64,000 nt of DNA from Orenia marismortui DSM 5156. GTDB taxonomy: Bacteria > Bacillota > Halanaerobiia > Halobacteroidales > Halobacteroidaceae. The notes beneath the pieces are model-generated. The model had not been told where the DNA came from and searched no databases. It saw only the letters and a program-made list of their open reading frames with translations. This document shows, piece after piece, positions 34,951 to 44,750 of the stretch (the stretch's first letter is position 1; each line of letters opens with the position of its first letter). Where the stretch lies: assembly GCF_000379025.1 (NCBI RefSeq), contig NZ_KB900618.1, positions 362,640 through 426,639 of the forward strand. Reading direction: 5' to 3'. The position numbers and the translations under genes were made by a program.

Positions 34951-35184
34951 TTAAATTCTTCTATTCTCTTCTACTTGTGCATCCAACAACTCTTGGTCAA
35001 TAGTACTAAATTCAGGTTTAAGATCTATATATCCTTTCTCAACTAAAATATCACTTAATTCTGCTATACTCTCTTTCTTTTCTGGGGGCAGACTATTAAT
35101 AAACCTCCAAATTTCTCTCTCAGAAGCCTTATATTCAAACTTTACTCCTCCGTATTTTAAAAAATGTTCAACATTATCAGCCAT
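34951..35184 (-). CDS. Hypothetical protein
   Basis: 77 residues, acidic and helical, with no cysteine or membrane segment (motif LPPEKKESIAELSDILVEKG in the middle). ATG behind AAGGAGAG. It lies near the 82-residue unknown gene on the same strand; both may be sporulation-related given the spoVT neighbour, but that is a guess. Family not recognised. Confidence 0.65.
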   Translation of the reverse strand: MADNVEHFLKYGGVKFEYKASEREIWRFINSLPPEKKESIAELSDILVEKGYIDLKPEFSTIDQELLDAQVEENRRI

Positions 35185-35281
35185 CTTATCTCTCCTTTAA
35201 TATTGATGCTTTAATTTATTGGTCATACTCTATATTATTGTAACCAAAATAAATTTTTTTATTGAAAGCTTTGTTAGAAGA

Positions 35282-35530
35282 TTAGAGGTCACTCTCACCC
35301 ATTTCTTTTTCATATTCAATATAATATTGGAGATTTCTCAAAATAGAATCTATTAATTGCTCATCCTCTAACTCCTCTAAGGTAAAATCTTCATTTGGAT
35401 CATTCACATAACTAATCTGCTGCTCTGAAATTAAATTATCAACCTTATCTACCATTGTTTCCACCCTAATCTCATTAAAAATATCTGGGTGTGTTTTGAT
35501 TCTTTTTATCAATTCCTGCTTAAAATCCAT
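35282..35530 (-). CDS. Hypothetical protein
   Basis: 82 residues, strongly acidic and helical (VDNLISEQQISYVNDPNEDF in the centre). ATG behind AAAGGAGGTTG. It stands 98 bp before the 77-residue unknown gene, same strand. Family not recognised. Confidence 0.65.
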   Translation of the reverse strand: MDFKQELIKRIKTHPDIFNEIRVETMVDKVDNLISEQQISYVNDPNEDFTLEELEDEQLIDSILRNLQYYIEYEKEMGESDL

Positions 35531-35686
35531 CTAAACAACCTCCTTTATGTATTAGATAATCTAGTACGAGAAATTCACTATATAAAGTTAATAATATTAT
35601 TACTATCTTTCTTATAGAATATGTATTTTACTTTTAATTTTTCTATATTCTATATAATGAATTTAACCAAAACATAATCCCAAAAT

Positions 35687-35716
35687 AAAAAGCCTACTCA
35701 GTTGAGTAGACTTTTT
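35687..35716 (-). terminator. Terminator after the lipoprotein gene
   Basis: AAAAAGCCTACTCA and TGAGTAGACTTTTT pair with one mismatch over two bases, 17 bp behind the stop at 35733. Confidence 0.8.
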
Positions 35717-35732
35717 AGTAACTTTTTAGTAT

Positions 35733-37547
35733 TTATTTTTTCTTTTTAATTAAAACAATTCCTAGTTTTCCACTTCCATCAATTCTAGATAAGTCAAGAT
35801 TTAATGAAGAGTTTGAATCTAACTTAATATAGTATATTCCTTTTGGATTAATTTTTTGCTTTGCAAATTTAGGCATTCTCTGCAATTCAAAAGAATTATA
35901 CTTATAAAGCTTATTATCTATCTCATTTATGGTATCAGTTATGTTTGTTGTCATCCAATTCATATAAATTTTACTAAATTCTTGATCAGTATAGTCTTCA
36001 ATTACTGCTATAGGATCTTTTGAACTATTCATAATTCTATCTAAAAGTTCAGTTCCATATTGTTCTAGAACATAACTAGCAAATAATGAAGATGCCCCAG
36101 AAAAAGCTAAACTACCATCATGAGTTAATAAATCTACTTTTTGAGTATTGTTCAAATAACCATAGTCTTTATCATACACCCACCCATTACCTTTTTCAGT
36201 AGACCATCCTTCTTTCTCATAATCAATATAACCGCAAACTCTTGGAGCTAATTGTGCTAAACCTTGATCAATCCAAGCATCATTAAATATTCGACCTACC
36301 TTTGCTTTATCTGTAAAGAACAACAAATGTTGATATTGATGTGCAGCAGCAGTTAATAATGTATTGATGCTTCTATCAGAGTTTAGATAAAACATTCTCT
36401 CTTCGTTACCTTGATCATGATATAAATCAGCTGGATTAAAGTATCCTGTTACTGGTACGTCTTTAAAATCAGTTAACAATACTACAACTTTAGATTGAGC
36501 AATATCTTTGGTTAACTTAGGATAGATAACATTATCAAATTCTGCTACTAATTGTTCTACCTTTTCAGTAGCAACAGTCTTATTATTATCAACAAAAACA
36601 TAAATATGTTGACCAACTGCTTCCAAAGTAGCATTTACATTAGCTTTTTTAAGGTCTTTAGAAACTACAAATTCTTTTTCATCTCCCAAAGTATATACCT
36701 TATTAGCAATCAATTCATCTCCATATTCCTTAACAAGATCAATACCTCTAGCTCTAGCATCATATTCAATCTTAGCTAATCTATCTAACTCATTATTTAA
36801 ATTAAACTCTGGAGTTTCACTTGAGAAATCTAAATAAGAAAGTGCTAAAATTAATTCTTCATCAGCTTTTATATTTTTAATAGCTGCTTTTACTTTTCCA
36901 ATATCATTCTGCTTATCTACAAACAGCTGTTTAATTTGTCCACCTAAAATATATAATGGGACCTCTACTCCATCTTCTTTTAAAGATATATCTTTTACTA
37001 ACTTCTGATATCCTTCTCTAATAACTTCAACTTTATAATCTCCAGTATTTAAATCTTCAAAACTTAACTTTTGTCCTTCTTTTCTAGCTATTACTTTATC
37101 TTCTTTCTTTAATATAACTTTAGCCTTTAATGGATTATTATTAACATCAAATAAACTCAACTCCAAATCTGCTTTAATTACTTCAACTTTCTCTTGAGAA
37201 TCTTTTGCTTGATCCTTTTCTTCAGTAGCTTCTTCTTTAACAACTGGAATTTTATCTAATTTGATCTCTTTAATCTCATTACTTGATTTTAGTACAATAG
37301 ACTCTGTATAATCCTTATACCCTTCTGCAGTAGCTCTTAATTCATATTCCCCAGTAGGCAATTCTGTAAATTGAAGATTTTCACCTACTAATGTTTTACT
37401 CTCACCACTTCTAGAAATTGTTACTTCTGCTTTAACATTAGACTTAACAGTTAATGTTGATAGTTCATCTTCTTTACACCCTACCAAAATAAATAAGAGA
37501 GATAAGACTACACTTAACAACACTATTCTTTTTCTTAAAAAATTCAT
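35733..37547 (-). CDS. Lipoprotein with two PEGA-like domains and a degenerate gluzincin peptidase domain
   Basis: 604 residues. Signal peptide with lipobox LVGC (Cys24). Residues about 30-98 and 122-200 are PEGA-like beta domains (LPTGEYELRATAEGYKDY; LNTGDYKVEVIREGYQKL). A charged linker separates them. The later part (about 330-560) follows the MA/M30-like metallopeptidase plan, but where HExxH is expected it reads HQYQH (403-407), and the third-ligand motif NEGLA reads DQGLA (427-431). Both glutamates are glutamine, so zinc peptidase activity is unlikely. It may bind peptides or wall material outside the cell. Monocistronic. Confidence 0.75.
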   Translation of the reverse strand: MNFLRKRIVLLSVVLSLLFILVGCKEDELSTLTVKSNVKAEVTISRSGESKTLVGENLQFTELPTGEYELRATAEGYKDYTESIVLKSSNEIKEIKLDKIPVVKEEATEEKDQAKDSQEKVEVIKADLELSLFDVNNNPLKAKVILKKEDKVIARKEGQKLSFEDLNTGDYKVEVIREGYQKLVKDISLKEDGVEVPLYILGGQIKQLFVDKQNDIGKVKAAIKNIKADEELILALSYLDFSSETPEFNLNNELDRLAKIEYDARARGIDLVKEYGDELIANKVYTLGDEKEFVVSKDLKKANVNATLEAVGQHIYVFVDNNKTVATEKVEQLVAEFDNVIYPKLTKDIAQSKVVVLLTDFKDVPVTGYFNPADLYHDQGNEERMFYLNSDRSINTLLTAAAHQYQHLLFFTDKAKVGRIFNDAWIDQGLAQLAPRVCGYIDYEKEGWSTEKGNGWVYDKDYGYLNNTQKVDLLTHDGSLAFSGASSLFASYVLEQYGTELLDRIMNSSKDPIAVIEDYTDQEFSKIYMNWMTTNITDTINEIDNKLYKYNSFELQRMPKFAKQKINPKGIYYIKLDSNSSLNLDLSRIDGSGKLGIVLIKKKK

Positions 37548-38046
37548 TGATTTTCCCCCTTTATAATTTTAATTTATTGTAAAGATTAGTAACCTAAATA
37601 CCTTTTAATTAACTACTCTGGTACTTATTTGATACTAATACTTTTATATTCTTTATTGCTATAATTAATCCCTTCATAATTTAGTATAACTTAATAGATT
37701 TAGGATGGCAAATAAAAAATTCAAACTACAATTATATGTAGTTTTGAATCGCTTTGAGTATGAAACAACATTTTTAGGTACTAGAAATTAGGTTATAGAT
37801 ATTAGGTCATAAGTAACAAGAGTTTGCTTATAAGTTGATAGTGATTAATAACATCTAATGGTTGATAACTAAAATGTCTTACCATCTATACAATCCAGCA
37901 TTTTTGACTATAGAAAAATTAACTTTACTGTTACTTATATATGTTACTGCCGATAAAAAAATATTTACTTTAATAAATTATAATAGAAAATTTAAAATTA
38001 TAGCTTAAATTTATATTTGAGGGAGGAGCAGGAGCAAAAGCCCCTC
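37548..38046. other. 499-bp gene-free region with weak repeat words
   Basis: A hairpin made of ATTCAAACTACA and TGTAGTTTTGAAT (about 37718-37751) is followed by loose AGGTTATAGATATTAGGTCA and TAAGTAACAAGAG words (37775-37870), like the element at 7.6 kb but decayed. No gene seen. Confidence 0.5.
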
Positions 38047-38352
38047 TTAATGACTTTTATCTAAGAAATCAAACAGACTAACAACATTATCATTAGAATT
38101 TCTTAAAGATAAATCAATATCTTCTTTTGATAAAAAGTTAATCACCTGATTTCTTCCTTCTTTATACCTTGATTTAATTGTATTTTCAAAAAGATCGTCA
38201 AAGACACTCTTAATCATAAGCATCTCTAAGCTATTAAAACCTTTATTATCTTCTTCTTCTTTTTGAAATATATCAATCATATCATGAGCAATTTGAAGAC
38301 AATAATCAGCATCAATTAATCCCTGAGCTCTTTGATCTTGACTGAGTCTCAT
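38047..38352 (-). CDS. Hypothetical protein
   Basis: 101 residues, helical and acidic, without cysteine or membrane segment. It begins MRLSQDQRAQGLIDADYCLQ, behind GAGGGGGG. No terminator is obvious behind it. I recognise no family. Confidence 0.65.
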   Translation of the reverse strand: MRLSQDQRAQGLIDADYCLQIAHDMIDIFQKEEEDNKGFNSLEMLMIKSVFDDLFENTIKSRYKEGRNQVINFLSKEDIDLSLRNSNDNVVSLFDFLDKSH

Positions 38353-38620
38353 TATATTAATTCCCCCCTCAATATTATTATCTCTAAATCTTATCTTTTT
38401 TATTTTCTATATAACAATATATTAAATATTTATAGTTCAATAATTTTAATCTATTTTTACTCAAATGGCTAATGTAAATATTTTACTTTAACATTTTCTT
38501 CTTTATTGTATATTATGTATTGAAAAAGCAAGAAAAGATAAATGAATTTTATTTTTTGCTTTGTACCTAATTTTCAAATTAACTCTAGTGCTTATATTAA
38601 ATTTGAAGGAGGGATATATA

Positions 38621-38710
38621 ATGGGAATGTATGATGATAATGCTATGCTTTTCATCTTCTTAATTCTTATCTTGTTACTTTTTAGTGGCGATATGGGAAT
38701 AAAATACTAA
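38621..38710 (+). CDS. Tandem membrane microprotein, copy 1 (29 residues)
   Basis: MGMYDDNAMLFIFLILILLL followed by FSGDMGIKY: a short acidic head, one hydrophobic helix of about 14 residues and a polar tail. ATG behind GAAGGAGGG. First of three nearly identical genes plus a diverged fourth. The layout resembles the very short YjcZ/spore-coat type membrane peptides of spore formers, but no family can be named. Confidence 0.7.
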   Translation: MGMYDDNAMLFIFLILILLLFSGDMGIKY

Positions 38711-38746
38711 CTAAATTTTTAACTTATCTAAAAGGAGGTATTTAAG

Positions 38747-38836
38747 ATGGGTATGTATGAGGACAATACTATGCTTTTTATCTTCTTAATTCTTATCTTA
38801 TTACTTTTTAGTGGTGATATGGGAGTAAAATACTAA
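38747..38836 (+). CDS. Tandem membrane microprotein, copy 2 (29 residues)
   Basis: Differs from copy 1 by D5E, A8T and I27V; the hydrophobic helix is unchanged. ATG behind AAAGGAGGT. Repeat unit length, start to start, is 126 bp. Confidence 0.7.
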   Translation: MGMYEDNTMLFIFLILILLLFSGDMGVKY

Positions 38837-38866
38837 TTAAATTATCTTAATAAGGAGGAATACATA

Positions 38867-38956
38867 ATGGGTATGTATGATGATAATGCTATGCTTTTTA
38901 TCTTCTTAATTCTTATCTTGTTACTTTTTAGTGGTGATATGGGAGTAAAGTACTAA
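38867..38956 (+). CDS. Tandem membrane microprotein, copy 3 (29 residues)
   Basis: Identical to copy 1 except I27V. ATG behind AAGGAGG. Start-to-start spacing from copy 2 is 120 bp. The spacers differ in sequence while the coding parts are conserved, which argues for selection on the proteins. Confidence 0.7.
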   Translation: MGMYDDNAMLFIFLILILLLFSGDMGVKY

Positions 38957-38984
38957 ATTAAAATTTAATAAGGGAGGAAATCAA

Positions 38985-39101
38985 ATGGGATTATATGGTG
39001 GTGGTAATTTGCTTTGGCTTATTATATTAATTATTTTACCATTATTATTTGGTGGTACAACAGAACTTAAACCTGGATTAAAACCAGGTATCAAATATTA
39101 A
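38985..39101 (+). CDS. Diverged membrane microprotein of the same array (38 residues)
   Basis: MGLYGGGNLLWLIILIILPL then LFGGTTELKPGLKPGIKY. It has the same head-helix-tail plan and the same final KY as the 29-residue copies, but a Gly-rich head and a longer tail. ATG behind AGGGAGG. It closes the array and is followed by a strong terminator. Confidence 0.68.
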   Translation: MGLYGGGNLLWLIILIILPLLFGGTTELKPGLKPGIKY

Positions 39102-39104
39102 GAT

Positions 39105-39133
39105 AAAAAGCTGGTCCGCTGACCAGCTTTTTT
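39105..39133. terminator. Bidirectional terminator between microprotein array and rubredoxin
   Basis: AAAAAGCTGGTC and GACCAGCTTTTT around CGCT, with T-run on the plus strand and A-run before it. Confidence 0.9.
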
Positions 39134-39139
39134 ACATTA

Positions 39140-39304
39140 TTAGTCTTCTATTTTTTCAAACATATCTTTGCTTACACCACATAATGGACATTCCCAATCC
39201 TCTGGAATATCTTCAAAAGCAGTACCTGCTTCAATGCCACTATCTGGATCTCCTTTTTCAGGATCATAAACATAACCACATACTGTACATTCATATTTAG
39301 CCAT
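39140..39304 (-). CDS. Rubredoxin
   Basis: 54 residues with both iron-binding pairs, CTVCGY and CPLCGV, and the family core [20 protein letters not shown]. It carries single electrons, often to superoxide reductase, rubrerythrin or flavodiiron proteins that detoxify oxygen in anaerobes. ATG behind AAGGAGGAG. It has its own perfect promoter (39459-39487). Confidence 0.95.
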   Translation of the reverse strand: MAKYECTVCGYVYDPEKGDPDSGIEAGTAFEDIPEDWECPLCGVSKDMFEKIED

Positions 39305-39458
39305 AAAATAATCTCCTCCTTAATATTTATCTTACACTTTTATTGTAATCATTTCCTTGAGATTTTATAAGTGAATTTTTATTTATCTTATTTATGTAAA
39401 ATAATGATATAAGTTTTACAAAATCAATCTATTAGAAATGATTACTAATAGTAGTTAT

Positions 39459-39487
39459 ATTATAACTCATATGCTTGTTAATGTCAA
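39459..39487 (-). promoter_or_regulatory. Sigma-A promoter of the rubredoxin gene with a CATATG core
   Basis: TTGACA (39482-39487), 17 bases, TATAAT (39459-39464). AAGCATATGAGT lies in the spacer; it shares the CATATG core with the Fur-linked promoters but not the full flanks, so common control is only possible. Confidence 0.7.
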
Positions 39488-39541
39488 CAGTAATTGCTGC
39501 TTCTATATCATTCGATATTTTCCTTAATAGAAATCATATAT

Positions 39542-39925
39542 CTATATTTCACCATCATAGATTTCATCAATTGCAGTATTTACAATTTTTAAAGCATCTT
39601 TAAAAGAGCTTTTATATTTTATCTTCATTTTCTCAAAATGAGTAGCACCTTTTTCAGTTATACGATAATAACGAATCGACCTTTTATCAGGTTCATCCCA
39701 CCAAGCCTCTAAGTAACCTTCATCTTCCATTTCACGCAATAATGGATAAACCATACCCCGAGATGGCTTCCAGCGAGTTCCCATTTGTTCATTGATAGTA
39801 TCGAGAATCTTCTGACCATACATCCTCCCATGTTTTTCCACTAAATGTAAAATGTAAATAGATGTAAAAGCAGTTGTACTTATTTTAGCAGGAAACTGAC
39901 GATTCAATTTTCCTTTATAGTCCAA
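39542..39925 (-). CDS. PadR-family transcriptional regulator
   Basis: 127 residues. Winged helix-turn-helix of the PadR group (TSIYILHLVEKHGRMYGQKI, MVYPLLREMEDEGYL, RYYRITEKG) and a short C-terminal dimerisation helix. Such proteins repress stress or drug-response genes. It is divergent from the gene at 40112, a possible target, with 190 bp between them. Effector unknown. Confidence 0.85.
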   Translation of the reverse strand: MDYKGKLNRQFPAKISTTAFTSIYILHLVEKHGRMYGQKILDTINEQMGTRWKPSRGMVYPLLREMEDEGYLEAWWDEPDKRSIRYYRITEKGATHFEKMKIKYKSSFKDALKIVNTAIDEIYDGEI

Positions 39926-40111
39926 TTTTTCTCCCCCTTTTTTAGCTTATTATATTCATAATTGACTTATTTATAAATGACTTATATTATTATTTAGGTA
40001 ATTTTTACTTGAATTCCTGCAAAAATTTTATATAGGCATTTGATTTTTAATAAATTTTTTTATAAAATTAATACTGTTGCTATAAAAAGAGAATACATAA
40101 GGAGGATTTAT

Positions 40112-40378
40112 ATGTGGGTTAAAAGAAGAATTTCAAGTTATCGGTTCTCTAAAATAAATAATTATGCTGATGCGCTTGAAAAAACAGTTAATATACTAAA
40201 GAAGAAATTTGGTGATAACAAAGTTTTTTTATCAGAGGAGAACGACAAATCAGGTAAAAAGCATATCTTTATCAAGGCTAATTTGAAAAAAGAAGAAAGC
40301 AATAAGTTCAATACAATTTATGATGATATTACTACCATGTTCTTCGCTGGAAAAAGCAACCAGAAGTTCGATTTTTAA
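40112..40378 (+). CDS. Hypothetical protein
   Basis: 88 residues from the ATG (MWVKRRISSYR) that follows AAGGAGG; an upstream in-frame ATG at 40040 lacks a ribosome site. The protein is basic at the N-terminus and has the pattern of a small alpha/beta domain (ADALEKTVNILKKKFGDNKV, KKHIFIKANLKKEE). A strong terminator follows. It is divergent from padR. Family not recognised. Confidence 0.65.
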   Translation: MWVKRRISSYRFSKINNYADALEKTVNILKKKFGDNKVFLSEENDKSGKKHIFIKANLKKEESNKFNTIYDDITTMFFAGKSNQKFDF

Positions 40379-40381
40379 GAG

Positions 40382-40410
40382 AATCCCTTTCATTTTTGAA
40401 AGGGATTTTT
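40382..40410 (+). terminator. Rho-independent terminator
   Basis: AATCCCTTTCA and TGAAAGGGATT over four T, followed by TTTTTATT. Confidence 0.92.
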
Positions 40411-40526
40411 TATTATCTGAAATTAAATTGCTATTGCTATTAAAGTTTATTATGTTATTTTTTACTTATTATAAAGCTACTAGTTCAAGGTAAGACTATA
40501 AAAAAGAGTAAAGGAGGTTAAATAAA

Positions 40527-40790
40527 TTGGCCCAAGGACCAAAAGAAAAGTCTTATAATCATGAAGCTAGTGATAATCCCGGCAGTCCAGGTAATTCTTT
40601 TGTCCATGAACCTAATATATTAGAACAAGAGTTAGGTTCAACTCAAGATCCTAGAGAAATTCCTCAAGGTTATGCAGGTACTCATAGTATGCCAGCACTT
40701 TTTGGCTGGATAAGTCAAGAATATCAAAGACAAATTGCTGATGAATTAGTTGATATAGGAAAAAATAAAACACCTAAGAAGATAAAATAA
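40527..40790 (+). CDS. Hypothetical protein
   Basis: 87 residues; TTG start behind AAAGGAGG. The first half is polar and disordered-looking (SDNPGSPGNSF), the second has PALFGWISQEYQRQIADELV. No cysteine or membrane segment. Small proteins of this kind occur among spore components, but I cannot assign it. A terminator shared with the facing YetF gene follows. Confidence 0.6.
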   Translation: MAQGPKEKSYNHEASDNPGSPGNSFVHEPNILEQELGSTQDPREIPQGYAGTHSMPALFGWISQEYQRQIADELVDIGKNKTPKKIK

Positions 40791-40799
40791 TAGTTCCCT

Positions 40800-40827
40800 A
40801 AAGAATAGGTCTTCTGACCTATTCTTT
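40800..40827. terminator. Bidirectional terminator
   Basis: AAAGAATAGGTC and GACCTATTCTTT around TTCT, between converging genes; it overlaps the stop of the minus-strand gene at 40819. Confidence 0.85.
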
Positions 40828-41547
40828 ATTATCACTAATATCCACAGTATCTTTACCTAAATTATCATTCCTCAAATCAAAATATATACTATTATCGATT
40901 GGATTATAACTAGCAAATAGTACATTTTCTATTTTAAAAATATTATTTTTTCTCAAATTATCCTCTAACCATTCTCTAGTAAGTCCATGTTGCTTTAAAT
41001 TTGGCTCTATTAATTCTCCATCAGCAATCAACTCTGTACATATACTCTCTTCTTGACCGTCTAAATTTAAATCTTGAGGGGTCAGTGATTTTTTATTAGC
41101 ATTAGGAAGTACACTTAATTTACCATCAGTTTCTAAAATAGCAAAATGTGCATCTCTAATATCAAAAATATTATTCTTTCTTAATTCTGAAAGAAGGTCT
41201 TCTAAGTTAAACCTTGTCTTTCTAAGATTATCTTCTAAAATCTTGCCTTGATGAATTAAAATCGTTGCTTCACCTTCTATTACCTTTCTAACTTTTCTAT
41301 TTTTTAATGCAATATATTGCATTAAAAAGGTTAAAGCTGCAAATAAGAACAAACCAATAAAATGCTGCCAAGTTCTCTGATCTAAATCACTAGCCATATT
41401 ACCAGCTATGGATCCAAAGGTAATACCATTAATATAATCATAAAAGGTTAATTCACCAATCTGTTTCTTGCCTATTATTCTAGCAAAAAAGAAAGTAGCA
41501 TAAAACGCTACTAATGTTTGTATAATAATTTCTATTATTACCCTCAT
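40819..41547 (-). CDS. YetF/DUF421 family membrane protein
   Basis: 242 residues. Three membrane segments in the first 85 residues (IQTLVAFYATFFFARIIGKK, GLFLFAALTFLMQYIAL), with the family motif GKKQIGELTFYDYINGITFGS. Then comes a cytoplasmic part with two related alpha/beta halves (KTRFNLEDLLSELRKNNIFD and GLTREWLEDNLRKNNIFKIE). Spore formers use such proteins (YetF, YrbG, SpoVA-linked YhcN partners), but their job is unclear. ATG behind AGGGAGGG. Confidence 0.85.
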   Translation of the reverse strand: MRVIIEIIIQTLVAFYATFFFARIIGKKQIGELTFYDYINGITFGSIAGNMASDLDQRTWQHFIGLFLFAALTFLMQYIALKNRKVRKVIEGEATILIHQGKILEDNLRKTRFNLEDLLSELRKNNIFDIRDAHFAILETDGKLSVLPNANKKSLTPQDLNLDGQEESICTELIADGELIEPNLKQHGLTREWLEDNLRKNNIFKIENVLFASYNPIDNSIYFDLRNDNLGKDTVDISDNKE

Positions 41548-41627
41548 TTTTAACCCTCCCTAAGTATCTCAAGCTCACAATTAGGGTAGACTAAAATAAA
41601 AATATTTATTATTATAAAGGAGATTTT

Positions 41628-41720
41628 ATGTCTTTATCTATTCAAGTTATATTAACAATATTGTTTATTGTTGTTGGTTTTGCAATTCTTTATTATCTGT
41701 CTAAAAAAGAAATGTTATAA
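41628..41720 (+). CDS. Hypothetical 30-residue membrane microprotein
   Basis: ATG behind AAAGGAG; one hydrophobic helix (about residues 5-24, VILTILFIVVGFAILYYL) and a KKEML tail. A perfect terminator starts right after the stop. The start signal plus terminator support a real gene; function unknown. Confidence 0.6.
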   Translation: MSLSIQVILTILFIVVGFAILYYLSKKEML

Positions 41721-41721
41721 C

Positions 41722-41756
41722 AAATAAGCGGGTGTATAAATACACCCGCTTATTTT
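41722..41756 (+). terminator. Rho-independent terminator
   Basis: AAATAAGCGGGTGTAT and its exact complement over AA, followed by T-rich sequence. Confidence 0.92.
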
Positions 41757-42382
41757 AACTTTTGAACAATCAAAAAATTTAACTTGCTATCAAATTTATT
41801 AGTATGTCATTTTTGTAATAGAATTACAACTGCTAGTGATAAGTTTCAACCCCTTAAAGTAGAGAATATTTTTCAGTTGACATACTTCATTTAAAATAAT
41901 TTATTATATTTTAATCTTTTCAAGAAACATAATCGATAGATATTTGATTCCCCACTAAAATTTGAAAGTAACTTCTATCTTATCGATTAATATAGTAATT
42001 ACAATATATAATCCTAGCGTGTTTCTCAATCTTTTGACCTTAACTGAAAAAATTACTGTTTAAACGAAGAAAACAATAATAAGCATTTACAACATGGCAG
42101 ATACTTTTTTATAAAACTATTAATTCAAGATCCACAATTAATATTTCTTATTTCTGAGTAAGTTTAATTTTTTCTTGACCTTTTTGCTTGCTTTTTTGTC
42201 AATGACGCCCCGCAGGAGAACATTAAAAATTAAAATTTCACGAAGGGTTATCTGTTCAAACCCGAAGAAGTAGTCTTGGGCTGAAAAAGTAAATCGCCCT
42301 TAGGCAAAACCTACAGCAGAATATCTAGATTAAAATATAAAGCAAAATATCATCTACTAAACTCAACACTCAAAAATATATA
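41757..42382. repeat. Gene-free region with a CACGAAGGGTT-type repeat piece
   Basis: 626 bp without a gene. Near 42235-42285 the words TTCACGAAGGGTTA, AAACCCGAAG and GAAGTAGTCTTGGGCTGA resemble pieces at 63650-63682 (CACGAAGGGTTT, GAACCCG) and 12490. Nothing else assignable. Confidence 0.5.
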
Positions 42383-42412
42383 AAAAAAAGCAGCCCACAA
42401 CTGTGGACTACT
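42383..42412 (-). terminator. Terminator after the topoisomerase B-subunit gene
   Basis: AGTAGTCCACA pairs with TGTGGGCTGCT (two G-T pairs) and is followed by eight T on the minus strand. Confidence 0.9.
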
Positions 42413-42418
42413 TCCCCT

Positions 42419-44675
<2,257 letters not shown>

Positions 44676-44703
44676 TTTACAAATTAAGATTTAATGATAT
44701 AAT
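44676..44703 (+). promoter_or_regulatory. Candidate sigma-A promoter of the A-subunit gene
   Basis: TTTACA (44676-44681), 16 bases, TATAAT (44698-44703), about 45 bases before the ATG at 44751. Confidence 0.5.
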
Positions 44704-44750
44704 AAATACTGTCAATCTCAATTGTAATAATTGAAAGGAGTAGATAAAAA

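Noticed and set aside
38621-39101. Type I toxin-antitoxin repeats
   Set aside because: The short hydrophobic peptides would suit toxins, but each has an open, strong ribosome site and I see no antisense RNA promoter or long structured leader.
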